64,000 nucleotides of DNA from an uncultured Lachnospiraceae bacterium. GTDB taxonomy: Bacteria > Bacillota > Clostridia > Lachnospirales > Lachnospiraceae. Below are positions 25,930 through 34,429 of the stretch, one piece after another (the first letter of the stretch is position 1; each line of letters opens with the position of its first letter). Position numbers and translations under genes: made by a program. The notes beneath the pieces are model-generated. The model had not been told where the DNA came from. It worked only from the letters and a program-made list of their open reading frames with translations, and ran no database searches. The DNA lies in assembly GCA_934317845.1 (NCBI GenBank), contig CAKRES010000002.1:1-64000 (forward strand), given 5' to 3'.

Positions 25930-26181
25930 ATGCTATATTCTGATCTGAATAATGTTAATGTAATTACAACCACATCGGAGCAGTATGAAACCGCATTTGG
26001 TTTTACGGAAGAAGAGGTTTTTGCATCACTTGATCTGATGGGGCTATCTAAAGGACGATGAAAATGCAATCTGGAGTCTATTGTTAGCCAGCGGATACTT
26101 GAAGGTGATTCAGGTGTAAAACGAGAACAGATACGTTGTTACGGATTTGCATTTTGTGGAAAAAAGGTGTTGATAGGGTGA
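25930..26181 (+). pseudogene. Remnant of an AAA-ATPase-like / PD-(D/E)XK (DUF1703-type) gene
   Basis: The stretch between two glycosyltransferase genes translates, in shifting frames, to pieces resembling the multicopy AAA-ATPase-like proteins of Lachnospiraceae. The pieces are TTSEQYETAFGFTEEEVF (frame 1, stop at 26059-26061), DENAIWSLLLASGYLKV (frame 2) and YGFAFCGKKVLIG ending at 26181. The three fragments occur in the family order but are broken by frameshifts and large deletions. It is non-functional debris from an element unrelated to glycan synthesis. Confidence 0.65.
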
Positions 26182-26214
26182 AGAGTCGTTTTGGAATAGG
26201 GAAGGGATAGACGG

Positions 26215-27993
26215 ATGAAAAAAATCATAATATTTGGAGCGTCTGCATCGGGACGTGCAGCATATATGATGTTAAAAAAGGAATATGAGATTGTTGGTTT
26301 TTCTGATAATGATCAAAAAAAATGGGGAACACTGTTTTGTGATGTGGAAGTGTTTGATCCTTTAGAGCTTCCCCGTCTAGTAAAAGAAGGAATACAAATT
26401 ATAATCGCAAGTGTATATTATACAGCAATCAATAAACAACTGATTTCTATGGGGATTACTAATAATAAACTGTTTTATTATCTGGGTAATTGTATGGATC
26501 AAAAGTATACTGGAGTGTATGAAATGATAACACTTTCAGCTGAAGATATATTTGATTGTTGTGAATATAGTGAGGATCATGCAAAAAAAATAGCAAGTGA
26601 TTTTTTGCTCAACTATCAGGAACAGCATTTAATGAAAAGGGTTAATTTAAAATCTACTAAAAGGAAAAAAGTGTTGTTCTGTGCGTATATTTTTCCTCCT
26701 ATGGGGGGAAGTGGAACACAGAGAAGCTTGAAATTCGTAAAATATTTGCGTGAGTTTGGCTGGGAACCGATTGTGCTGACAGTTGGAGAGAATGATAAAA
26801 AACTGGGCGAGGATTCCACATTACTAAGAGAACTGCCGGAAGATATCACTGTGATTCGAATAGATGATCCGGTATATATTCCAGAAGTGATGACAATACA
26901 GCAACAGCAGGAGGTGTATAATTTATACGCAGCGATGATGCAGAATCCGGTGTGGCTGCAGGAATTTTGTACTATTATCAAAAATTCACCAAAGGGTTAT
27001 AAATTGATTCCTGACAATCATATCTGTTGGGTGAATGAGTGCTTGAAACAAATTGACAGCTTGATTGATTTCTCGCAGATCGACATGATCTTTACAACAG
27101 GAAATCCGTTTAGCGATTATGTGCTTGGATGGTTTTTGAAACGAAAATATAATATCCCGTGGGTGCAGGATTATCGGGACCCATGGACTTCTAATGATTA
27201 TTATAACGAGAACTATTATAAAGATCAGGCGGATACAATGGAATTGCAAAAACAACTGGAATGTAAAATAGTTCAGAATTCGGATGCGATTATTACAGAT
27301 CTTGAGTTATGTATAAAAGATTATACAGATAATCTTCAGGTAGAGAAGAATAAACTATATGCAATTACAAATGGATATGACGAAGCAGATTTTGTTGATA
27401 TTCAACCTAGGACGCGGAAAAACAGTTCATTTACATTGTGTTACAACGGAACTATTTACATAGATCGTAACCCAGTTTTTCTGATTCATACAATAAATGA
27501 ATTAATTGATCAGAAAAAAATGAATCCTGATACAATAAGATTTATTATAAATGGTTCTCTCACAGAGTATTGGAGAAGAAAGATTCAAGAGGCAGATTGT
27601 AATAATATTGTAGTTTATAATGGTGTTTTAGAACATAAAGAAAGTATTAAAGTTGCAAGTTCTTCTGATTTACTAATACTATTCGGTTGCATGAATGAGG
27701 GAGCAGAATTAGTTGTAACAGGAAAGGTATACGAGTATTTGAGAATTCCTGTTGAGATAATGTGCTTTTCAAAATCAGGTGGAATCTTGGATCGGATGTT
27801 ACAGGAAACATTGTGTGGTTGTAATTTTGAGTATGATAAAGAAAAAGTAAAAGAGTTCCTGATGAAAAAATATAGATGTTGGGAGCAAGATGATTATCAA
27901 GCGTATAGCAACAAAAAAAATATCTCAATATATTCAAGAAGAGAATTAACAAGCAAGTTAGCTCGCGTGTTCAATAAACTATTGGAGGAATGA
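26215..27993 (+). CDS. GT4-type glycosyltransferase with an N-terminal Rossmann-like domain
   Basis: A 592-residue protein. Residues 1-110 are a small glycine-rich domain (IIIFGASASGRAAYMMLKK, GFSDND, IIIASVYY). From about 150 a GT-B glycosyltransferase begins with VLFCAYIFPPMGGSGTQRSLKFVKYL, the GT4 donor/acceptor opening. It continues with VQDYRDPWTS and the second-half AITNGYDEADF and SSSDLLILFG segments. It is coupled to the 2-epimerase gene by ATGA. The N-domain may sense or bind a nucleotide or CoA; its role is unknown. Confidence 0.82.
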   Translation: MKKIIIFGASASGRAAYMMLKKEYEIVGFSDNDQKKWGTLFCDVEVFDPLELPRLVKEGIQIIIASVYYTAINKQLISMGITNNKLFYYLGNCMDQKYTGVYEMITLSAEDIFDCCEYSEDHAKKIASDFLLNYQEQHLMKRVNLKSTKRKKVLFCAYIFPPMGGSGTQRSLKFVKYLREFGWEPIVLTVGENDKKLGEDSTLLRELPEDITVIRIDDPVYIPEVMTIQQQQEVYNLYAAMMQNPVWLQEFCTIIKNSPKGYKLIPDNHICWVNECLKQIDSLIDFSQIDMIFTTGNPFSDYVLGWFLKRKYNIPWVQDYRDPWTSNDYYNENYYKDQADTMELQKQLECKIVQNSDAIITDLELCIKDYTDNLQVEKNKLYAITNGYDEADFVDIQPRTRKNSSFTLCYNGTIYIDRNPVFLIHTINELIDQKKMNPDTIRFIINGSLTEYWRRKIQEADCNNIVVYNGVLEHKESIKVASSSDLLILFGCMNEGAELVVTGKVYEYLRIPVEIMCFSKSGGILDRMLQETLCGCNFEYDKEKVKEFLMKKYRCWEQDDYQAYSNKKNISIYSRRELTSKLARVFNKLLEE

Positions 27994-29087
27994 AAATGGT
28001 AATGCATATTGTGGGAAATAGACCCCAATTTATAAAATTAGCACCGGTATCTCGCGCTTTGCGACAGAGGGGAATAAAGGAAATCATCGTTCATACAGGG
28101 CAACATTATGATGCTAATATGTCAGATGTCTTTTTTGAAGAATTAGATATTCCTAAACCGGCAGAGAATTTACATGTTGGAAGCGGTTCTCACGCTGTGA
28201 TGACCGCCAAAGCGATGATTGCAATTGAAAAAGTGGTTTTAGAATATCAGCCAGAATGTGTCTTGATATATGGTGATACCGATTCCACACTAGCAGCGGC
28301 TATCGTTGTTTCTAAATTAAATATACCACTTATTCACGTTGAGGCGGGAGCAAGAACGGGGAATTTAAAAAATCCAGAAGAGAAGAATAGACTTACTGCA
28401 GATGCAGTTTCAGATATTTTATGTACTCCGAATAAGATTTCTACGCAAAATTTAATAAAAGAAAATGTATCAAGAGAGCGTATATTTTTTACAGGCGATG
28501 TAATGTATGATCAATTTTTGTATACATCAAAATGTGGAAAAAAAGTTATGTTACATAGTTCTATTCCTGAAAAATACGCTCTTTTAACATGGCATAGGCA
28601 GGAGAATACATGTGATGAAGCAAGAATGGAAAAAATTGTTTCGTTATTACAGGAAATAGATTACGATGTAGTATTTCCAATTCATCCAAGGACCAAAAAG
28701 CGTTTGTTAGAAACGGGACTAATGGATACGTTGGAGAGTAATTCAAAAATTCATATGATTGATCCAGTAGGATATAATGAGATGGTTTATTTGATGAGTG
28801 AATGTTCGTTTATTGTGACAGATTCCGGAGGAGTATGCAAGGAAGCATCTTTTGCAGATAAGCCTTGTTTTTATATGCTTGATTTAGATGTGTGGCCAGA
28901 ATTAGAAAAAGCCGGATGCTTTTACCGATTTGATGTTGATAATGCACAAACATTTCATGAAGCTAAAGAGCAGATAAAACGAATTATTGCGGGTGAAGTA
29001 TGGGAACATGAATCCTGCCATTTCTTTGGAGATGGTCATGCGGCGGAAGAAGTGGTAAATGCAGTTATAAAACTAATGCAAAAATAA
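27990..29087 (+). CDS. Non-hydrolysing UDP-GlcNAc-type 2-epimerase (WecB/WbpI family)
   Basis: A 365-residue protein of family length. IVGNRPQFIKLAPVSRAL corresponds to the substrate-binding GxRPQ(F/E) motif, followed by GQHYDANMSDVFF, YGDTDSTLAAAI, HVEAGARTGN, PEEKNR and DSGGVCKEA. WecB makes UDP-ManNAc; WbpI makes the 2-epimer of UDP-2,3-diacetamido-glucuronic acid. The presence of WbpA, WbpB and WbpE-like genes just downstream favours the WbpI role, though a WecB role fits the WecE/WecF genes nearby. The GARPQF/GNRPQF form is more WbpI-like. Confidence 0.9.
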   Translation: MKMVMHIVGNRPQFIKLAPVSRALRQRGIKEIIVHTGQHYDANMSDVFFEELDIPKPAENLHVGSGSHAVMTAKAMIAIEKVVLEYQPECVLIYGDTDSTLAAAIVVSKLNIPLIHVEAGARTGNLKNPEEKNRLTADAVSDILCTPNKISTQNLIKENVSRERIFFTGDVMYDQFLYTSKCGKKVMLHSSIPEKYALLTWHRQENTCDEARMEKIVSLLQEIDYDVVFPIHPRTKKRLLETGLMDTLESNSKIHMIDPVGYNEMVYLMSECSFIVTDSGGVCKEASFADKPCFYMLDLDVWPELEKAGCFYRFDVDNAQTFHEAKEQIKRIIAGEVWEHESCHFFGDGHAAEEVVNAVIKLMQK

Positions 29088-29111
29088 AATAATTAAATGT
29101 AGGTGAGTATT

Positions 29112-30425
29112 GTGAAACAACGTTTATTACAAAAAATACAACAAAAAACAATGACTGTTGGAGTAGTGGGCTTAGGATATGTGGGACTTCCCTTAGCTGT
29201 GGAAAAAGCCAAGGCTGGATATAAAACAGTGGGATTCGATATTCAAGATTCCAAGGTTGATATGGTTAATAGAGGAATTAATTATATTGGTGACGTGGTC
29301 GATGCAGATTTAAAAAAGTTGGTTGACAGTGGAATGCTTCGTGCAACCTCTGATTTTAGCTTTGTAAAGGATGTAGATTTTATTGCGATATGTGTTCCTA
29401 CACCACTTGATGATCATCAGCAGCCTGATATTTCTTATGTAAAATCTTCTACGGAAGCAATTTCAAACTACCTGACGAAAGGGACGGTTGTCGTACTTGA
29501 ATCTACAACTTATCCGGGAACGACATCCGGATTGATTCGACCAATTCTGGAAGACGGTTCCGGGCTTGTCTGTGGAGAAGATTTTTATCTTGCATTTTCT
29601 CCGGAAAGAGTTGATCCGGGAAATCTGATCTATAAAACAAAGAATACGCCTAAGGTAGTAGGGGGGATTGGAAAAGACGCAACAGAGGTGGCAGCAGCAA
29701 TGTACCGGGCAGTTTTAGAAGGGGATGTTTTAGAAGTTTCTTCTCCTGAAATAGCGGAAATGGAAAAAATTTTAGAGAATACCTATCGTAATATCAATAT
29801 TGGAATGATCAATGAGCTTGCCATGCTCTGTGACAAAATGGATATTGATGTGTGGGAAGTGATTGATGCGGCTAGCACAAAACCATATGGATTCCAGCCA
29901 TTTTATCCGGGACCAGGACTTGGTGGTCACTGTATTCCGTTAGATCCCTATTATTTGACCTGGAAGGCAAGAGAGTATGGATTCCATACCTCTATGATCG
30001 AGAGTGCCATGATGATCAATGACCGTATGCCGGAATATTGTGTGCAGCGTGCCAGCAAGATTCTGAATCGTTTTAAGAAAGCATTGAATGGTGCAAAGGT
30101 ATTGATTCTTGGAGTGGCATATAAGCAGGATATTGATGATTATCGTGAGTCGCCGGCAATCAGGGTGATAGAAGAGTTTAAGAAAAATGGTACAGATATT
30201 ACATACTATGATCCATATATTAAAGAGTATAAATACAAAGGAAATGTCTATCAGGGAGTGGAAAGTATTGACGCAGACAGCATAGAGAAGTATGATCTGG
30301 TCGTAATTACAACAGCGCACACTAATGTAGATTATGATATGATTCAAAAGCATGCCGCTGCAATTTTCGATACCAAAAATGTAATGAAAAATATTATGGT
30401 GCGCGATAACATTGAAACATTATAA
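29112..30425 (+). CDS. UDP-N-acetyl-hexosamine 6-dehydrogenase (WbpA/WecC family)
   Basis: A 437-residue protein. The NAD-binding start GVVGLGYVGLPLAVEKAKAG is followed by CVPTPLDDHQQPD, LESTTYPGTT, AFSPERVDPGN, the Lys/Asn-containing EKILENTYRNINIGM and the catalytic GGHCIPLDPYY (Cys274). It oxidises C6 of UDP-GlcNAc or UDP-ManNAc to the uronic acid with two NAD. The start at GTG 29112 is preferred for its AGGTGAG spacing; GTG 29103 is also in frame. It feeds the oxidoreductase and aminotransferase genes that follow. Confidence 0.92.
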   Translation: MKQRLLQKIQQKTMTVGVVGLGYVGLPLAVEKAKAGYKTVGFDIQDSKVDMVNRGINYIGDVVDADLKKLVDSGMLRATSDFSFVKDVDFIAICVPTPLDDHQQPDISYVKSSTEAISNYLTKGTVVVLESTTYPGTTSGLIRPILEDGSGLVCGEDFYLAFSPERVDPGNLIYKTKNTPKVVGGIGKDATEVAAAMYRAVLEGDVLEVSSPEIAEMEKILENTYRNINIGMINELAMLCDKMDIDVWEVIDAASTKPYGFQPFYPGPGLGGHCIPLDPYYLTWKAREYGFHTSMIESAMMINDRMPEYCVQRASKILNRFKKALNGAKVLILGVAYKQDIDDYRESPAIRVIEEFKKNGTDITYYDPYIKEYKYKGNVYQGVESIDADSIEKYDLVVITTAHTNVDYDMIQKHAAAIFDTKNVMKNIMVRDNIETL

Positions 30426-30444
30426 AAAGGAAGAGGCGATACGA

Positions 30445-31521
30445 ATGAATTATGCTTTGATCGGATGTGGAAGAATTGCTACGAATCATATAAAAGCGGC
30501 ATTAAATAATGAGCTTTCTATTGTTGCGGTATGTGATGTAGAGGCTTCTCATATGGAGACGTTGCTTGAAAAGCATGATCTGCAAAAGGAAGTATCCATA
30601 AAAAGATATACGGATTACAGAAAAATGATCCGGGAACAGAAGCTTGATCTTGTCAGTATCGCTACAGAAAGCGGATGTCATGCAGAAATTGCGCTTTATT
30701 GTATTGCACATGGAATCCATGTGATCATTGAAAAACCAATGGCGATGAGTATGAAAGATGCAGATGAAATTATCCGTCTTTCCGAAGAGAAGCATGTGAA
30801 GGTATCTGCCTGCCATCAGAACCGCTTTAATATCGCAGTGCAAAAAATGCGGCATGCGTTGGAACAGGGGAGATTTGGAAAATTATCACACGGTTCGATC
30901 CATGTGCGTTGGAATCGTAATAAGTCTTACTATGAGCAGGCACCATGGAGAGGTACCTGGAAAAATGATGGCGGCGCTTTAATGAACCAGTGTATTCATG
31001 GAATTGATCTTCTGCGGTGGATGCTGGGGGATGAAATTGAGGAAGTATACGGTGTAACGCGGCAGCAGTTTCATCATTATCTGGAGGCAGAAGATATTGG
31101 TATGGCAGTGGTGAAATTTAAGAATGGTGCAGTTGCAACCATTGAAGGCACTACCAATGTTTATCCGAAGAATCTGGAAGAAACCTTGTATCTGTTCGGA
31201 GAAAAAGGAACAGTGAAGCTGGGTGGTACTTCAACCAACAATATTGATGTATGGGATTTTGCAGATGAAACCTCGGAGGATGAAGCAAACAAAGGATTGG
31301 AAGAAGCAACCAGTAATGTATATGGCAATGGACATACGAGCTTGTTTGCAGATATGATTGATGCGATTGAAAATGACCGTACGCCGTATGTTGATGCCTA
31401 TGCAGGAAGAAGGGCATTGGAGTTAGTGCTTGCGATCTATAAAAGTCAGAAAACAAATCAGGTAGTGAAGTTGCCGCTTGGTGATTTTTCTACGGAGGAA
31501 ATGGAGCAAGAAAATGTCTGA
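30445..31521 (+). CDS. Gfo/Idh/MocA oxidoreductase, WbpB/WlbA-like
   Basis: A 358-residue protein with an N-terminal Rossmann fold (ALIGCGRIATNHIKAAL), the EKPMAM catalytic Lys motif, CHQNRFN, and the WlbA-type substrate segment WRGTWKNDGGALMNQCIHGIDLLRWMLGD. WbpB/WlbA oxidises C3 of UDP-GlcNAcA to a 3-keto sugar, preparing for transamination. It overlaps the next gene by eight bases and follows the 6-dehydrogenase by 19, matching the pathway order. The start at 30445 is set by the fold start and the GGAAGAGG site; codons upstream lie in the previous gene. Confidence 0.9.
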   Translation: MNYALIGCGRIATNHIKAALNNELSIVAVCDVEASHMETLLEKHDLQKEVSIKRYTDYRKMIREQKLDLVSIATESGCHAEIALYCIAHGIHVIIEKPMAMSMKDADEIIRLSEEKHVKVSACHQNRFNIAVQKMRHALEQGRFGKLSHGSIHVRWNRNKSYYEQAPWRGTWKNDGGALMNQCIHGIDLLRWMLGDEIEEVYGVTRQQFHHYLEAEDIGMAVVKFKNGAVATIEGTTNVYPKNLEETLYLFGEKGTVKLGGTSTNNIDVWDFADETSEDEANKGLEEATSNVYGNGHTSLFADMIDAIENDRTPYVDAYAGRRALELVLAIYKSQKTNQVVKLPLGDFSTEEMEQENV

Positions 31522-32488
31522 AAAAGAAGAATACTTAAAATTCTGTGAAGAAAACTATGTGCCGATTTATTCCAAACCATGGTGGATGGATGCTGTATGT
31601 GGAAAAGTGAATTGGAATGTGTGGCTTTATCGGGAGTCCGGGATGATAAAGGCAGCCATGCCATATTATGTGGAGTATCGTAACGGAAAAAAATATATTA
31701 CAAAGGCGTTACTGACACAGAATAATGGAATTATTTTTCCTGAAAATGTAGATATGAAATTATCGACGAAACAGGCGTTTGAGGAACGAGTGATTAATGC
31801 TGCTTGTGAATATATTGCTGCGCAAGACTGTGCAGTATATGAACAACAATATCAATATACATTTGATAACTGGTTGCCATTTTTCTGGAATGGATATAAA
31901 GCAATATGCCGATATACCTATGTGATAGAAGATACTTCTGATTTGGATCAAGTATGGGGTGGGATATCAAGTAAGCTAAGAGCCATTATAAGAAAGGGGC
32001 AAAGAAATATTTCGGATATTATCGAAGTGGATGAAGAGGTATTCTATACAGAACATAAAAAAATATTTGATAAACAGGGACTTGATGTTCCATTTTCTAA
32101 AGAACAATGGGGACAATTATATAAAACGGTCAAAAATCAAAAAGATGGAGTATGTTTGGCTGCATTAAATGATAATAAAGAGATTGTCAGTGTAATCTAT
32201 TTGGTGTGGGATGAAAAGTCTATGTACCATTTGTTAGGTGGTGGAATTCCAGAATTTCAGAATCTAGATACTTACGATGCCTTGACGTGGCATGCGATTC
32301 ATCTTGCATCTGAGAAAGGCTTGAAATATGATTTTGAAGGATCTGTGATTAAACGAATTGCAAAATCATTTCGTGAATTTGGAGGCGTTCCAAAACCTTA
32401 TTTTCGAATTCGAAAAGTGTTTGATCCAGAAATAATTATGGATGAGGCAAAACTAGAGATTGAAAGGATAAGTATGTCAGGGAGGTAA
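31514..32488 (+). CDS. FemAB/GNAT-like acyltransferase (Acetyltransf_6/BioF2 type)
   Basis: A 324-residue protein. PWWMDAVCGKVNWNVWLY at the N-terminus and LRAIIRKGQRN followed by the C-terminal YHLLGGGIPEFQNLDTYDALTWHAI and YDFEGSVIKRIAKSFREFGG are typical of the FemAB-like GNAT superfamily. These transfer acyl or aminoacyl groups to amines. It sits exactly where the Wbp pathway would need the 3-amino-N-acetyltransferase WbpD, which is absent as a left-handed beta-helix protein. Assignment to that step, or to WecD-type acetylation of the 4-amino sugar, is inference. Confidence 0.75.
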   Translation: MSEKEEYLKFCEENYVPIYSKPWWMDAVCGKVNWNVWLYRESGMIKAAMPYYVEYRNGKKYITKALLTQNNGIIFPENVDMKLSTKQAFEERVINAACEYIAAQDCAVYEQQYQYTFDNWLPFFWNGYKAICRYTYVIEDTSDLDQVWGGISSKLRAIIRKGQRNISDIIEVDEEVFYTEHKKIFDKQGLDVPFSKEQWGQLYKTVKNQKDGVCLAALNDNKEIVSVIYLVWDEKSMYHLLGGGIPEFQNLDTYDALTWHAIHLASEKGLKYDFEGSVIKRIAKSFREFGGVPKPYFRIRKVFDPEIIMDEAKLEIERISMSGR

Positions 32489-32492
32489 TGAT

Positions 32493-33218
32493 ATGGTTGA
32501 TATTGACAAATATGCAGAAGATTACAGTGTTAATTCGTTTGAAGAAGTAAAAGTGTTTTATCGAAGAAAAAAAATGTTAGAAATTATGCCACATGCTAAT
32601 TGGGGACGTGTTTTGGAGATCGGGTGTGGATTGGATCCACTGTTTAAATATGTAAATTTTGATTCGTATTGTGTAGTGGAACCAAGCAAAAAGTTTTATG
32701 ATGTTGCAGTAAAAGAGGCAAAAAATGATAAGATTGAATGTGTGAATGATTTTTTTGGTATAGATACAGTGTTGCTTCATGATACATTTGACTGCATTAT
32801 ATGTTCAGGACTATTGCACGAAGTCGATTCCCCTGAAAAAATATTGAAGGGGATATACAGATATTGCAATGAAGATACTATTATTCATGTTAATGTTCCA
32901 AATGCGAAATCTATTCACAGATTACTTGGAAAAGCAATGGGGTTAATAAAAGATGAACATGAATTGTCTGAAAAAGGTATTTTGTTTCAACAAAATCGTG
33001 TGTTTGATATGAATTCGTTAAAAAAGTTGGTAAAGCAAGAAGGTTTTGAAATAGTAAAAGAAGGAAGCTATTTTGTAAAACCGTTTTCACACGATCAAAT
33101 GATGGCTATATTGGATGCAGGATTCATTGACCAGAAGGTATTAGATGGTTTGTATCGGTTGTCTGATGTAATTCCTGAATATGGTAGTGAAATATATCTT
33201 AATTTAAAAAAAAGATAG
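32493..33218 (+). CDS. Class I SAM-dependent methyltransferase
   Basis: A 241-residue protein. It shows VLEIGCGLDPLFKYV (motif I), VEPSKKFYDVAVKEA, FDCIICSGLLHEVDSPEKIL (motif IV and post region) and VNVPNAKSIHRLLGKAMG, as in Ubi/COQ5-like methyltransferases. It probably methylates a sugar of the polymer. GGGAGGT precedes the start. Translation continues almost directly into the aminotransferase gene 12 bases on. Confidence 0.85.
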   Translation: MVDIDKYAEDYSVNSFEEVKVFYRRKKMLEIMPHANWGRVLEIGCGLDPLFKYVNFDSYCVVEPSKKFYDVAVKEAKNDKIECVNDFFGIDTVLLHDTFDCIICSGLLHEVDSPEKILKGIYRYCNEDTIIHVNVPNAKSIHRLLGKAMGLIKDEHELSEKGILFQQNRVFDMNSLKKLVKQEGFEIVKEGSYFVKPFSHDQMMAILDAGFIDQKVLDGLYRLSDVIPEYGSEIYLNLKKR

Positions 33219-33230
33219 GATAATGAAAAA

Positions 33231-34355
33231 ATGGAATATAGAGATCTCAAAAAACAGTATCTGACATTAAAACAGGATATAGATGAAGCGGTATTTAGAG
33301 TCATGCATAATGCAAATTTTATATCTGGAGCGGAAGTAATAGAATTAGAAGTGCAGCTTGCAAATTATGTCGGGGTAAAACATTGTATTACTTGTGGTAA
33401 TGGAACCGATGCTTTGGTTTTATCTTTGCAGGCAATGCAGGTGAAGCAGGGAGATGCGGTTTTTGTTCCAGACTTTACTTTTTTTGCTTCCGCAGAAGCA
33501 CCGGCGATATGTGCTGCAACACCTGTTTTTGTTGATGTAGATGCGGACACATATAATATGTCGGCGGTATCGTTAGAGAATGCAATACAAAAGGTATTAG
33601 AAGAAGGAAAGCTGCAGCCTAAAGTAATCATAGCAGTGGATTTGTTTGGACAGCCTGCTGATTATATTGCTATTCGGGAAATTGCGACGAAGTATAATCT
33701 GTTGATTTTAGAAGATGGTGCGCAAGGATTTGGTGGTATGATCGGGGACAAGCGTGCATGCAGCTTTGGAGATATTGCAACTACATCCTTTTTTCCGGCA
33801 AAGCCTCTTGGATGTTACGGAGATGGCGGAGCGGTGTTTACGGATCGGGAAGATTGGGCTGAAACCATCCGTTCCCTTCGTATTCATGGAAAAGGACAAG
33901 ATAAATATGATAATGTTCGGATTGGAATGAATTCAAGACTTGACACGATGCAGGCAGCTATTTTACAGGTGAAATTGAAGGCGTTTGAAGAGTATGAATT
34001 GAGTCAGGTGAATAAGGTTGCGGCATATTATACTGAAATGCTAAAAGATGTCGTTAAAACGCCGGTAATAAAAGACGGATTTTATTCCAGTTGGGCACAG
34101 TATACGATTCAATTAAAGGACGAACAGCAGAGGGATGAGGTGCAAAGAAAATTGAAGGAAAATGGTATTCCAAGTATGGTATACTATAAAAAGGCGATGC
34201 ATGAGCAGAGGGCATTTGGTGGACTGACGGAACATGTTACTAATCATGCGGTATTGCTTACAAAGAAAGTTTTATCCCTTCCTGTACATCCTTATCTGAC
34301 ATTGGCACAATTGGAAGAAGTAACGGGGATAGTTGGTGAAGTTGTAAAAGGATGA
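33231..34355 (+). CDS. DegT/DnrJ/EryC1/StrS aminotransferase, WbpE/WlbC-like
   Basis: A 374-residue PLP enzyme starting MEYRDLKKQYLTLKQDID, the WbpE-type opening. Motifs are CGNGTDALVLSLQA, VFVPDFTFFASAEA, LEDGAQGFGG, SFFPAKPLGCYGDGGA (PLP Lys191) and IGMNSRLDTMQAAIL. It should aminate C3 of the UDP-3-keto-glucuronic acid made by the WbpB-like enzyme, using glutamate. The last bases of the gene and the following 50 bases are involved in a duplicated-tail structure described separately. Confidence 0.9.
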   Translation: MEYRDLKKQYLTLKQDIDEAVFRVMHNANFISGAEVIELEVQLANYVGVKHCITCGNGTDALVLSLQAMQVKQGDAVFVPDFTFFASAEAPAICAATPVFVDVDADTYNMSAVSLENAIQKVLEEGKLQPKVIIAVDLFGQPADYIAIREIATKYNLLILEDGAQGFGGMIGDKRACSFGDIATTSFFPAKPLGCYGDGGAVFTDREDWAETIRSLRIHGKGQDKYDNVRIGMNSRLDTMQAAILQVKLKAFEEYELSQVNKVAAYYTEMLKDVVKTPVIKDGFYSSWAQYTIQLKDEQQRDEVQRKLKENGIPSMVYYKKAMHEQRAFGGLTEHVTNHAVLLTKKVLSLPVHPYLTLAQLEEVTGIVGEVVKG

Positions 34356-34362
34356 TGAGAAT

Positions 34363-34410
34363 ATAATAGAAAAATGTTCAAGCTTGGAAGCATTGATTGA
34401 AAACTGACAT
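34363..34410 (+). repeat. Remnant of a second wecF-like 3' end
   Basis: This 48-base stretch between two aminotransferase genes is almost identical to 38336-38385, the last codons and stop of the WecF-like gene, with two single-base losses and one substitution. No other part of a wecF gene is present here. Confidence 0.8.
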
Positions 34411-34429
34411 AGGAAAAGGAGGGAAAGGA

